64,000 bases of DNA, from positions 8,523-72,522 of the forward strand of contig DATGZK010000081.1 of NCBI GenBank assembly GCA_035489755.1, read 5' to 3'. The notes below the pieces were generated by a model that was given only the letters and a program-made list of their open reading frames with translations, was not told the DNA's origin and made no database searches. Shown piece after piece: positions 7,292-15,653 of this stretch; the first letter of the stretch is position 1; each line of letters starts with the position of its first letter. The position numbers and the translations under genes were made by a program. The DNA comes from UBA9160 sp035489755. Its GTDB lineage: Bacteria; Myxococcota_A; UBA9160.

Positions 7292-10147
7292 CTAGCGGAC
7301 CGCGAGAGTCAGGATCTGCCAGGGCCGGAGCTGAACGACCGCTCCCGCGCCATCGGGTGTGGGCGTGCACTGGGTGGTGTCCGGTCGTCCGGTGAGATCG
7401 ACGGGGACGAGCGTGCGGGCGGCGGAGCCGTGCCACCGCACAGTGACCATGCGCGCGCGCCCTGTCGCTTCGTAGATGCGCACCTTCGGACCGCCGCCAG
7501 GATCAGGTTCGATCGCCGAAACCACGACTTCAGGATCATCGATCTCGACCAAGCGAGCTTCGTCGGCAAGCGTTACAGGCCGCCCGCCGCTCCGAACGAA
7601 TGCAATCGGTGGGTAGGCGAAGGCGTGTGCCCGGGCGACGCGCATGGGATCGCCATCGGAGTGCGAGAAGAGCGCGAACTCGGCACGATGCGGACCGAGC
7701 ACCTGGGCTTCCGGTGTTGGAAACAGGGGGCCCGCCGGTCCCGGGCGCAGGCCTAAGCTCCCCTGGGAGAGCCAACCGACAGCGCGTAGCAGCGTGAGCG
7801 CCAGAGAGGTCGTGCCGTCTGCTTCGCATACCGCTTCGACCTCGGACGTGCCCCGATTGGCCACGGTGAGTGCGCGCGTTCCATCGCTGATCGTGGCAAA
7901 GGCCCGCTCGGGGCACGCGCCGATCGGAAACTCCGCAGGGTGCGGACTTCCGAAATCGGAGGGCTGGGGAGCGATCGGCCTTTTTGCGACTTCGAATGCG
8001 GATTCGACTTCGAAGCGCTGCGCCACAAAGGGGGCACGCACGTGGAGCCGCATTCGGTGATCCTTCGCGGTGTTGTGGAGTGTGACCTCGACGTCTACGC
8101 GATCGAATCCCGAAGCCAGCCGCACGAGGAGCCGCGCGGGCAACTCCACATGCTTTCCAGTGCGCGTCTTGCGGTCTGGCGTGAGGCACTCGGGCACGCG
8201 ATACCAGAGCTCGATCGCAAGTGCCGCTTCCGGCACTGCCCCCCCGAGAACGCGGACGCGCGCGCGGTGGGGCCGCTCTACCGCCGCAACGCCTCGAATT
8301 GGATCAAAGTTGTACTCGTCTCCACGATCACCTTCAGAGACGAGGCGAAGCGCATCGCGGACTACCGTTCCGTCCGTCAGGCGGGTAAGTGTCACATCCC
8401 CATGGGCGCTCGCCTCCACCTGCCAGAATGTGTTCTTGATGCATGCCCCTCCCAGGGCGGTGCGCTCGGCGAGAACCCGCTCCTCCGCGCGGCTCCTTCC
8501 CCTTGCCACGGAGTACACGCGCAGACCATGGCCTGGAAAGTCGTCGACGAAGCGCAGGCGCACCCTCGGGGGTCGCCGAGCTTCAATTGCCACCTCCTCA
8601 ATCCCCGGCGCGGAGAGCGCCGCCACCAGTTCACGCTTGCGGCTCAACACGTCCAGCTCACCCTGGGGTGTGCTCCCGAGACGAACCGAAACGATGAGGC
8701 GATTGCCTTCGACACGGGTCGCGAGATCATTCACGAAGTAGCCGAGCACCTCACGACCGAAACCCGGCAAGACCGACAGCGCGAGGCTGGTCGGGAACGT
8801 GCCGCCCCACACGCTTCCTTCACTCTCCACCATCGCTCGGGCGGCGATGCGCCTTCCATTTGCAGCGCGCAAATGGAGGGGCACGGTCTGCCGGGCCGAG
8901 ATCTCCCTCGGGATGTCCAGCTCAAGGGCAGTGTCCACTTGCGCCCTTCCCGCCGCGTTCGGGTTCCAGACCACCAAGACCTCGCCCTGAAGACGGCCGG
9001 TCGGTGGGGTGGGAGCAGCGACATGCGCGGCGAGCTGGCGCCCGACGCTCTCGAGCTGAGCCGTCGCAATTTCCTCCACCCGCTGAAAGCGCGACTCCAT
9101 CTGCGCATGCACCCGGTCCACAGAGCAGCCGCAGATCGAATCGTGCGGGTGGTTCTCGAGGGCAATCCGCCATGCGAGGTCGAGGAGTCCACAGTCAAAT
9201 TCGCCACCCTGGGCCGAGAGCCAGGAGGCCAGAGGCTCGAGATAGCGCGTGAGGAGCCTGTCGTTGCGGAAATCAGCCTGTTTCTGCGGCGCACGAGCGG
9301 AGGCGCACCCCGGAAGCAGCGGCGCACGCAGGCCGGAGCGGAGCTCACCCCGGTGCACGGGAAGGTCTGGCGCAGATTCGCGCTTTGCGCGAACCAAGTA
9401 GTCGGCCAGGGTGCCAATTTCGACCGTCACTCCAGGGAGTCGTGCCGCAGCGGCTTCGAGCGCGGCGGGAAGTCCGGGCTGCGGCTCGAGGTGGTCACTT
9501 CCGTTCATGAGGAGGAGGCTGGAAATACGTGCGAACGGCTCGAGATGTTTGATTTCCCGCATCAACCGGTCGGCGAGCGCGTCTGGATCTAAGGGCAGCA
9601 GTGCGGCATTCCCGTAGCCGCGCGGAAGATAGGCGGTAAAAACGCTACTCCCGTCGGCGGCTTCCCAACGAAAACACGTTTGCGCGATCTCCGCGGGGAC
9701 GCCACGCCAAAGGGCCGCGCCATCGAAGCCGAAGCCGCGAAAGATTTGCGGCAGTTGACCCACGTGCCCGAACTGGTCTGGGACGTAGCCTATGCGCATC
9801 CCACCGCCGAAGGTTGCAGCCTTGCGAAGGCCGAGCCGCAGATTGCGGATCAGCGCCTCGCCCGAGACGAGCCATTCGTCCGGCAGCACGTACCACGGCC
9901 CGATCATGAGCCGTCCGTCGCGAACGAGCTTTTCGACTCGTTCGCGCGCCTCCGGTCGAACCTCCAGGTAGTCGTCGAGCACGATGGTTTGTCCGTCGAG
10001 CATGAAATGTCGGAACGTGGGATCGCCTTCGAGGAGGTTCAACAACCGATCGAGCAAGCGCACGAGGCGCACGCGGAATTGCTCGTGCGTTTGGTACCAC
10101 TCACGGTCCCAGTGGGTATGCGGGACGACCACAAGATGGCGATCCAA
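7292..10147 (-). CDS. Glycoside hydrolase family 38 alpha-mannosidase
   Basis: 951 residues with the complete GH38 layout. The N-terminal catalytic domain opens with HTHWDREWY (residues 10-18), whose His12 and Asp14 are metal ligands. PDQFGH (123-128) contains the nucleophile/metal ligand Asp124, and ENHPHDSICGC supplies the late metal His. A central helical domain and C-terminal beta domains follow. The start is TTG, with AGGAGG about 8 bases upstream. No signal peptide is visible, so a cytoplasmic enzyme trimming alpha-mannosides is expected. It lies next to the exopolysaccharide locus, separated by about 200-310 bases, but no sugar phosphotransferase or transporter accompanies it, so its natural substrate is not apparent. 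Confidence 0.93.
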   Translation of the reverse strand: MDRHLVVVPHTHWDREWYQTHEQFRVRLVRLLDRLLNLLEGDPTFRHFMLDGQTIVLDDYLEVRPEARERVEKLVRDGRLMIGPWYVLPDEWLVSGEALIRNLRLGLRKAATFGGGMRIGYVPDQFGHVGQLPQIFRGFGFDGAALWRGVPAEIAQTCFRWEAADGSSVFTAYLPRGYGNAALLPLDPDALADRLMREIKHLEPFARISSLLLMNGSDHLEPQPGLPAALEAAAARLPGVTVEIGTLADYLVRAKRESAPDLPVHRGELRSGLRAPLLPGCASARAPQKQADFRNDRLLTRYLEPLASWLSAQGGEFDCGLLDLAWRIALENHPHDSICGCSVDRVHAQMESRFQRVEEIATAQLESVGRQLAAHVAAPTPPTGRLQGEVLVVWNPNAAGRAQVDTALELDIPREISARQTVPLHLRAANGRRIAARAMVESEGSVWGGTFPTSLALSVLPGFGREVLGYFVNDLATRVEGNRLIVSVRLGSTPQGELDVLSRKRELVAALSAPGIEEVAIEARRPPRVRLRFVDDFPGHGLRVYSVARGRSRAEERVLAERTALGGACIKNTFWQVEASAHGDVTLTRLTDGTVVRDALRLVSEGDRGDEYNFDPIRGVAAVERPHRARVRVLGGAVPEAALAIELWYRVPECLTPDRKTRTGKHVELPARLLVRLASGFDRVDVEVTLHNTAKDHRMRLHVRAPFVAQRFEVESAFEVAKRPIAPQPSDFGSPHPAEFPIGACPERAFATISDGTRALTVANRGTSEVEAVCEADGTTSLALTLLRAVGWLSQGSLGLRPGPAGPLFPTPEAQVLGPHRAEFALFSHSDGDPMRVARAHAFAYPPIAFVRSGGRPVTLADEARLVEIDDPEVVVSAIEPDPGGGPKVRIYEATGRARMVTVRWHGSAARTLVPVDLTGRPDTTQCTPTPDGAGAVVQLRPWQILTLAVR

Positions 10148-10253
10148 GAGCAGCCTCCTCGTTTCGATCCTATCAGATGTCGAGCGAGGGTCGCTGGAAA
10201 ACCTACGGAGGGTCGTGGATCTTGGACCGGTTTTGTCGCCTCGACTCGTCCCC

Positions 10254-10997
10254 TCAGAACTCCCAAGGCCGCACGCCCGATCGGTAGAGAATGTACAGAC
10301 CCAAAATCACAAGAATGTGGAAGCCGAAATAGCCCGTGGGTCCTCCCCAGCCGTAGGCCACCCGATCCGTTCGCGCATTGCTGACGCGCAGGGGATGCAA
10401 CAATACTCCGTAGGAGGCAGCTCCGAGGGTGATCCCGGCGACACCATCGACGAGGTAGTGCTGCTTTAGGGTGAGGACGGCGAGTGCGATGCCGCTTGCC
10501 ATGAGGGTCGCCATGGCTCCATAAGCGGGGCGAACCTTCCAGGCCGTAAGAGCCACGAGAGTCGCGATCGACAGATGGAGCGAGGGGAAGAGATTGAAAG
10601 GCGGGTCGAGGAAAAAGTTGAGCCGAACGCCCCACTCGTGAAAATTGTGGTCTTGGAGCAGCCGGGGGTCAGGCCGGAACCCGATAGACGTCACCGGAAA
10701 GAGACGGAAAGCCACAAGCGAAATTGCAATGACGAGGCAATATGCCATCGCGACACGGCGGAAGAGGCGGATGCAGCGCACGGTGAACAGCGGGTAGAGC
10801 ATCGCCGTATAGACCCATGAATAGAGGTAGACGGTCACGGGAACAAATGGAATGGATGCGTCCAGTGCCGTGCCAAGCGATCGCGCCGCCCGGGGATCGG
10901 TCGTGAGAGCGATTGCGTAGTAGCCGGTCCCCCAGAGGATGAGGAGCAGCCCTACGAGCGCGAGCTTTTCGCGACTTTCAGGCGATCGGAACCCCAC
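10254..10997 (-). CDS. PAP2-superfamily membrane phosphatase/phosphotransferase
   Basis: About 247 residues with six likely membrane segments. The phosphatase motifs are visible: FPSLHLS (second motif, catalytic His) and KQHYLVDGVAG (third motif, His and Asp). This matches the PAP2 branch related to inositol-phosphoryl transferases (Aur1/Ipt1-like). The frame is open to 11060, but the GTG at 10997 follows the upstream stop by 8 bases with AGGGCAGGG just before it, so it is preferred. It should act on a lipid phosphate or transfer a head group at the membrane; the substrate is unknown. It is probably cotranscribed with the DUF2236 gene. Confidence 0.8.
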   Translation of the reverse strand: MGFRSPESREKLALVGLLLILWGTGYYAIALTTDPRAARSLGTALDASIPFVPVTVYLYSWVYTAMLYPLFTVRCIRLFRRVAMAYCLVIAISLVAFRLFPVTSIGFRPDPRLLQDHNFHEWGVRLNFFLDPPFNLFPSLHLSIATLVALTAWKVRPAYGAMATLMASGIALAVLTLKQHYLVDGVAGITLGAASYGVLLHPLRVSNARTDRVAYGWGGPTGYFGFHILVILGLYILYRSGVRPWEF

Positions 10998-11005
10998 GCC
11001 CTGCC

Positions 11006-11971
11006 CTAGCCGAGCCGCGGTGCTCCCACGAGGGCGCGGGTCATGAGTTCGCCAATCCAATCACGTCCCTCTCGGCCTGCGAGTCGTCGGCGGGCCTCGA
11101 CATAGGCGGGCAAGTAGCGGAGACGGCGCGGGAGTCGTCGATACAGCGCTGCCAGCTGGCGCAGCGTTTGCTGGTACCGAGCGCGTCCGGCCTTCCCTCC
11201 GCGATCCAGACCGAAGCCGACGGCCAGCCGTTCTGGCAGAAGCCAGGACGTGACCTCCGCATAGCGCCGCACGAGGGGTCCAAGGCCGGGCAAGGGCGGT
11301 CGGAACAGGAAGCGTGCCATCTCCGCGGCAACCGGAGTCACGACGAGGAAGTCGCTCGCCAGCATGCCTTCGACGTAGGAGCGGAAAGCATTCCAATCTG
11401 GAGGAAGAACATCTTCTGGAATTCCGAACAGGTATGCAAATCGTTTGGTTTCTTCGTAGTAGTCGTGCTTTTCTTCGAGGCGCAAGGGACGCACGAGCGC
11501 TTCGTAGCAGGCCACAGAAGTGTCCCAGAGCGTCGCATGAACCCAGAGCAACGCCTGCGGATGGTTCGCGTGGTATCGGGTGCCGGCGCGCCACGCGCCC
11601 TCGCCTGCCGGCAGCGTGCCCGAAACGCGACGGTGCGTTGCCCACACTGACTGGGATGCGCGGAAGGCGCACTCTTGGGTGCCGAACACCATGGAGAAGA
11701 CCTGGTAGAAGGTACGCCGGAAGCGACCGAGAGGATCATCGCGGGTCTTCGAGTGTCGATCGATGGCATAAGCCACAAACGGATGGGCAAGCTGGAGCAG
11801 CGCGGCTCGGCCCGCACCCAGGAAAATCGCCGTTTCCTTGTTCACTTGCCAGATCTTGGTGTCCGGCCCGAACACACCCGCCTGCGCGTCTCCGGAGATG
11901 AGGCGAACTCGGTTCAGCCCGCGTTCGAGCTCTGCGCGATCGATGCAGCGGGCAGCGTTAGCGCCTGGCAT
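11006..11971 (-). CDS. DUF2236 oxygenase, MpaB/latex-clearing-protein family
   Basis: 321 residues. Hallmarks of DUF2236 are visible: an early GAGRAALLQLAHPFVA segment, the HSKTRDDPLGRFRRT loop, FGT..CAFRAS, and the helical WVHATLWDTSVACYE stretch. This family binds heme b and includes the mycophenolic acid oxygenase MpaB and rubber-cleaving Lcp. Most bacterial members have no known substrate. Its ATG lies 14 bases inside the end of the tandem glutaredoxin-like gene, with GGAG upstream, indicating cotranscription and translational coupling. A redox partnership between the two proteins is an inference from this coupling. Confidence 0.85.
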   Translation of the reverse strand: MPGANAARCIDRAELERGLNRVRLISGDAQAGVFGPDTKIWQVNKETAIFLGAGRAALLQLAHPFVAYAIDRHSKTRDDPLGRFRRTFYQVFSMVFGTQECAFRASQSVWATHRRVSGTLPAGEGAWRAGTRYHANHPQALLWVHATLWDTSVACYEALVRPLRLEEKHDYYEETKRFAYLFGIPEDVLPPDWNAFRSYVEGMLASDFLVVTPVAAEMARFLFRPPLPGLGPLVRRYAEVTSWLLPERLAVGFGLDRGGKAGRARYQQTLRQLAALYRRLPRRLRYLPAYVEARRRLAGREGRDWIGELMTRALVGAPRLG

Positions 11972-12656
11972 AGGTCTGCTCCAGATAGGTCACGATGTCC
12001 GCAGATTCGAAGAGCTCCGTTCCCGTGTTGGGATCGGAGAGCCATGGCACCATCATCTTGCCTGAGCGTGCGATGAATGTCTCACGCCGTGGGCTTCCCT
12101 TTGCGACGTTGTGCAGGAGGTAGGGCAGCTCAAGCGTACACAGTGCTTCCCGGACGATCCGACAGAAGGGCGACGCCTCGAAACTCCACAGTTCGAGCGG
12201 CTGCGCTGGAACATCCGCCGGGCGATAGCGGATGCCGACGCTCGGGCGCAATGCAGACGCCAGCGTCGACGACAAGTCGCCGAACATGCCCGCGGCCAGC
12301 AGCAACGGCACAGAACCATCTCCGTAGGTCTCGAAGAGGTAGCGGACGATATCGTCGGACTCATACATCGCCTTGCCGGTGTTCGGATCCGCGAGATAAG
12401 GGAATTGCGCCTTCCCCGCCTTTTTCGCGAGCTCCACTCTGAAGCGGGGGCCGCCCTTCGGGCAGGGCCACACCTGCGCATCGAGGTCAAGAACCGAAAG
12501 GGCCTCACGGACTTTGCGGCAGTACGGGCAGCCCTCGAAATCCCAGAGCTCGAGGGGCTGCTCGGGCCGCGCGCCGAGGGTTCCCACACGAGCGGCGAAA
12601 CCACCTCGGACAAGGCTGGCGCCGAGGGAACTAGCGACGTCGAGAGTGCGATTCAT
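11958..12656 (-). CDS. Tandem glutathione S-transferase N-terminal (glutaredoxin-like) domain protein
   Basis: 232 residues from an ATG with AGGAGG 7 bases upstream. It consists of two thioredoxin-fold GST_N domains in tandem. The first (about 30-110) begins PLELWDFEGCPYCRKVREAL with a CPYC redox motif; the second (about 150-230) begins PLELWSFEASPFCRIVREAL, where the first Cys is Ser. Both contain the FPYLADPNTG / VPWLSDPNTG cis-Pro region and an ESDDIV/ESADIV segment that binds glutathione in GSTs. No all-helical GST C-terminal domain is present. The gene is first in a coupled set with the DUF2236 oxygenase and the PAP2 protein. A function in thiol redox or glutathione chemistry is likely. 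Confidence 0.85.
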   Translation of the reverse strand: MNRTLDVASSLGASLVRGGFAARVGTLGARPEQPLELWDFEGCPYCRKVREALSVLDLDAQVWPCPKGGPRFRVELAKKAGKAQFPYLADPNTGKAMYESDDIVRYLFETYGDGSVPLLLAAGMFGDLSSTLASALRPSVGIRYRPADVPAQPLELWSFEASPFCRIVREALCTLELPYLLHNVAKGSPRRETFIARSGKMMVPWLSDPNTGTELFESADIVTYLEQTYARR

Positions 12657-12701
12657 GGGGATCCTCCTGTCGCAGACTACCATGCGGCGAGGTGCCGATT
12701 T

Positions 12702-13145
12702 TTACTCAGACGTACTTCCAAGCCGAATCGCCGCGGTCCGAAGAAAAGCTCGCAGGAGCTTCGGCGCTCCGGCGAGAAGCTCTCGCAATGCGGCAGGCTC
12801 CGCGGCGCCGCTGCCGTCGGCCAGTCTCTCGGCCGCGTCCGAAAGGCGCGCAAGCCCACCCGCCTCAGACTCCGGCAGCCAGCCCTTCTCCCCAAGACAC
12901 GTGAACATCCCCGCCGCCGACTCCGGGGCTCCAAGAGCGCCGGCCGCGACAAGCTGTGCCGCCAATCGAGACGCGGTCCGCACTGCCTGTTCCACAAGAT
13001 GCTCGGCCGCGAGCCAAGCATCCGTGTCGGGCCTCGAGCGGGCGACGAGCGGTAATCTCTTCTCAACCCTCGCCACCAGATCCTCGATGCGTCGCATCCG
13101 CGCCGTGGCGACTTCCCGATCGATCGCGCCGCTGACGATCACCAC
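12702..13145 (-). CDS. HepT-like (DUF86) protein lacking the catalytic RX4-6HXY motif
   Basis: 147 residues, all-helical. The segment VEKRLPLVARSRPDTDAWLA, the region LVEQAVRTASRLAAQLVA (HepT 'averrlq.aie...di' helix) and GMFTCLGEKGWLPES (HepT 'aeaf..L.e.gvi') align it with HepT ribonuclease toxins. Where HepT has RNxxxHxY, this protein reads AAERLADGSG, so the Arg, His and Tyr of the active site are all missing. It starts with GTG two bases after the nucleotidyltransferase stop (alternative GTG one codon later). It is probably not an RNase; it may be a substrate-binding partner of the transferase or a relic of a toxin. Confidence 0.68.
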   Translation of the reverse strand: MVIVSGAIDREVATARMRRIEDLVARVEKRLPLVARSRPDTDAWLAAEHLVEQAVRTASRLAAQLVAAGALGAPESAAGMFTCLGEKGWLPESEAGGLARLSDAAERLADGSGAAEPAALRELLAGAPKLLRAFLRTAAIRLGSTSE

Positions 13146-13147
13146 TC

Positions 13148-13600
13148 CTACATCGCACCCACCACCGGCACGCTATGCGCCAAGCGGTACCGCGTCGCGT
13201 TGTCGAAGGTGCAGCGGACTGCACGCGTCGCACAGAACTTTTCGAGAACACGTGCCGCGAACCTGGAGCGTGCACCCGGGTCAGGCTCAACGAGGAGCAC
13301 GCCATCGCGCAGCACCCGATGCCGCAGCAGCAGGGGGGCCTTCTCCAAATCTACGACCGAAAGCTCTTTTCCTGCGAGAGCCCCTCGTGCCGCGCGCTCG
13401 ATGTCGCGCAGCACCCGCCGACGATCGCTGCGCAGGTGAGCGGCAAACAGTACGCCGAGGTCCGCGTCGGACTCCTTCCGGGCGTCGCCGCGGGCCAACG
13501 ATCCGTAGAGCCACGCGGCGGCGATGGGCTGGCACCCAAGGCATGGCGCGACGGCTCGCGCGACCTCCGCGGGCTCGGAGGGTCCGCCCGCGAGAGTCAC
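13148..13600 (-). CDS. MntA-type minimal nucleotidyltransferase (antitoxin-like)
   Basis: 150 residues. The polymerase-beta-fold active site is intact: GSLARGDARKESDAD fits GSX10DXD exactly, with a third acidic residue expected in ELSVVDLEKA. MntA enzymes adenylylate a Tyr of the HepT toxin to neutralise it. Here the neighbouring HepT-like protein has no such motif, so the substrate is unclear. The GTG start overlaps the riboflavin synthase stop (GTGA), so expression is tied to a housekeeping biosynthetic operon, which is unusual for a toxin-antitoxin module. Confidence 0.8.
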   Translation of the reverse strand: MTLAGGPSEPAEVARAVAPCLGCQPIAAAWLYGSLARGDARKESDADLGVLFAAHLRSDRRRVLRDIERAARGALAGKELSVVDLEKAPLLLRHRVLRDGVLLVEPDPGARSRFAARVLEKFCATRAVRCTFDNATRYRLAHSVPVVGAM

Positions 13601-14214
13601 GAGCGTCCCGCGGGCGGGCCACCAAGCACGCGCTCCACATAGTGTTTCACGTATTTCCCGAGCACATCGGCTTCGAGGTTCACCCGATCGCCGGCGGAGC
13701 GCTGGCCGAGCGTTGTCGATTCGAGAGTGTGTGGTATGAGCGCCACATCGAATCCGCCAGTCTCCGCGCGCACGACCGTGAGAGACACTCCGTCGACGGC
13801 CACGGAGCCCTTGTCGACAAGCAAAACGGAGAAGCTGGGATCACAATCGATAAACAAACGCACATCCGCGCCCTCGCGTTCGAGAGCGCGAACGCGGCCC
13901 ACCGCATCCACGTGCCCTTGGACGATGTGCCCGTCAAGACGCTGATCCGCACGCATCGCACGTTCGAGGTTGACCCCCGAGCCGATCGTGAGCTCTCCGA
14001 GGTTGGTCCGTGCAAGCGTCTCCGCAACGGCTTCGAAGCTCAACCTTCCACCAGCGAGGGCCGTCACCGTGAGGCACGCCCCGTTTACCGCGATGCTGTC
14101 GCCGCGCTTAACTCCCGCGCACAGGGTGGGCGCATCGACCACAATGCTTGCGAGGTCCCCGCCCCGCTCGAAGCGCACAATCTTGCCGACGCTTTCGACG
14201 ATTCCCGTGAACAT
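13597..14214 (-). CDS. ribE: Riboflavin synthase, alpha subunit
   Basis: 205 residues with the tandem lumazine-binding repeats. The first begins MFTGIVESVGKI and includes VNGACLTVT; the second begins GHIVQGHVDAVG and includes VDGVSLTVV. The enzyme dismutates two 6,7-dimethyl-8-ribityllumazine molecules to riboflavin. Length and motifs match the family. No other riboflavin gene is nearby and I see no FMN riboswitch in the 61 bases between it and thrC. It is probably transcribed with thrC and followed by the coupled nucleotidyltransferase gene. Confidence 0.95.
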   Translation of the reverse strand: MFTGIVESVGKIVRFERGGDLASIVVDAPTLCAGVKRGDSIAVNGACLTVTALAGGRLSFEAVAETLARTNLGELTIGSGVNLERAMRADQRLDGHIVQGHVDAVGRVRALEREGADVRLFIDCDPSFSVLLVDKGSVAVDGVSLTVVRAETGGFDVALIPHTLESTTLGQRSAGDRVNLEADVLGKYVKHYVERVLGGPPAGRS

Positions 14215-14276
14215 GGCTCCGCTCTACGCGTCTTCGCTTTGTCTTCCGGAGCCTGGCGCAAGTTCCGGCGTGCGAT

Positions 14277-15653
14277 TCATGAGGAACGGCTCTGCGTTCC
14301 GACGCCTCGCCCAAAGCGGGATTCGATCTGCCTCATCATCTCGTCCCGCACGGTTTCGTAACGTGCGGGAAGCTCAATCGGCGGATTCGGCAGCTCAGGA
14401 ACAATCCCCTCGAGGTTCATGGAGTGGTAGCGAACCTTAAAGTCCGTGAACTTGAGGCCGTGCGCGGTGGAGATCACGACCACGCGATCGCCCTTCGGGA
14501 TGACACCGCGGCTCACCAGTTTGCGCATGGCGGCCAGCGCGACTCCGGTGTGGGGGCAGTTGAACAGACCCGTTCGGTCGGCATGCGCGCACGCCTCCGC
14601 AAGCTCGGCCTCGCTGGCCTGTTCGACGATCCCGTTGTAGCGCCGGATGGCGTCAATCGCCTTCTCGATGGAGACGGGATTTCCGATCTGAATGGCCGAG
14701 GCCAGCGTAGGCCGGGCCGCGATCGGCTCGAACACGCGAAACCCTCGTTGGTACGCGAGGTAGAGGGGGTTCGCCGCCTCGGCCTGGGCACACACGATCC
14801 GCGGGCGTCGCGACACGAGACCCAGGTCGAACATCATGTCCAGACCCTTTGCAAGAGCCGAAACGTTGCCGAGGTTTCCGCCCGGAATTACGATCCAGTC
14901 CGGCACCTCCCAGTCGAACTGCTGCACGATTTCGACGCCGACCGTCTTTTGTCCCTCGATGCGCAGGCTGTTCATCGAGTTCGCAAGGTAGATACCGTCG
15001 CGCTCGGCCACCTTTTTCACAATTCCCATACAGCCGTCGAAGTCCGTATCCAGCGCAAACACGATCGCGCCGTTCGCAACCGGCTGAATCAGCTGGGCCA
15101 CAGAGATCTTGCCGCGCGGAAGGAACACGATGGCTGGAATACCGGCGGCCGCGGCGTATGCCGAGAGTGCGGCGGAAGTGTCTCCAGTGGAAGCGCAAGC
15201 AACCGCCGGAATGGTCTTCCCTCGCGCGATCATTTCCTTGACCATCGACACGAGGACGGTCATCCCGAGATCCTTGAACGATCCGGTATGCGAGTTGCCG
15301 CATTGCTTGATCCACAGGTCTTCGACGCCGATCTCGCGGCCGTAGCGCTCAGCCCAGAAAAGGTTCGAATGGCCCTCGTACATCGAAACCACGTTTTCGT
15401 TGTCGACTTCGGGGCAGACCCACTCTTTCTTGCCCCACACACCGGAGCCGTAGGGCCAATCGTTCTTGTGGGCACGCTCCTCGAAACGGCGCTTCCACTC
15501 GTCGGCGGACGTCTTGCGAAGCTCATCCATGTCGTGCATGACCTGGAGCAGTCCGCCCTCGCGATCGGTGTAGACAACCGTGTCGAGCGGGTACGTCTCG
15601 GACGGATCTCGGACGCTCGCGAACCAAGCGCGGTAGACGGGCTTGGCGGGCAT
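14277..15653 (-). CDS. thrC: Threonine synthase
   Basis: 458 residues. PLP-dependent fold type II enzyme that converts O-phosphohomoserine to threonine. The PLP lysine lies in HTGSFKDLGMTVLVS; CASTGDTSAALSAYAAAAG holds the phosphate-binding SxGN-like loop; PGGNLGNVSALAKG and the late ISTAHGLKFTDFK segment are typical of the plant/cyanobacterial-like class. The ATG overlaps the hom stop by one base (TGATG). With hom upstream it completes the homoserine-to-threonine branch apart from homoserine kinase, which is not in the window. Confidence 0.95.
   Translation of the reverse strand: MPAKPVYRAWFASVRDPSETYPLDTVVYTDREGGLLQVMHDMDELRKTSADEWKRRFEERAHKNDWPYGSGVWGKKEWVCPEVDNENVVSMYEGHSNLFWAERYGREIGVEDLWIKQCGNSHTGSFKDLGMTVLVSMVKEMIARGKTIPAVACASTGDTSAALSAYAAAAGIPAIVFLPRGKISVAQLIQPVANGAIVFALDTDFDGCMGIVKKVAERDGIYLANSMNSLRIEGQKTVGVEIVQQFDWEVPDWIVIPGGNLGNVSALAKGLDMMFDLGLVSRRPRIVCAQAEAANPLYLAYQRGFRVFEPIAARPTLASAIQIGNPVSIEKAIDAIRRYNGIVEQASEAELAEACAHADRTGLFNCPHTGVALAAMRKLVSRGVIPKGDRVVVISTAHGLKFTDFKVRYHSMNLEGIVPELPNPPIELPARYETVRDEMMRQIESRFGRGVGTQSRSS

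Noticed and set aside
7940..9592. 550-residue plus-strand frame
   Set aside because: Antisense to the GH38 catalytic gene; no motif.
14215..14276. Possible FMN riboswitch before ribE
   Set aside because: Only 61 bases separate thrC and ribE, too short for the RFN element and without its conserved segments.
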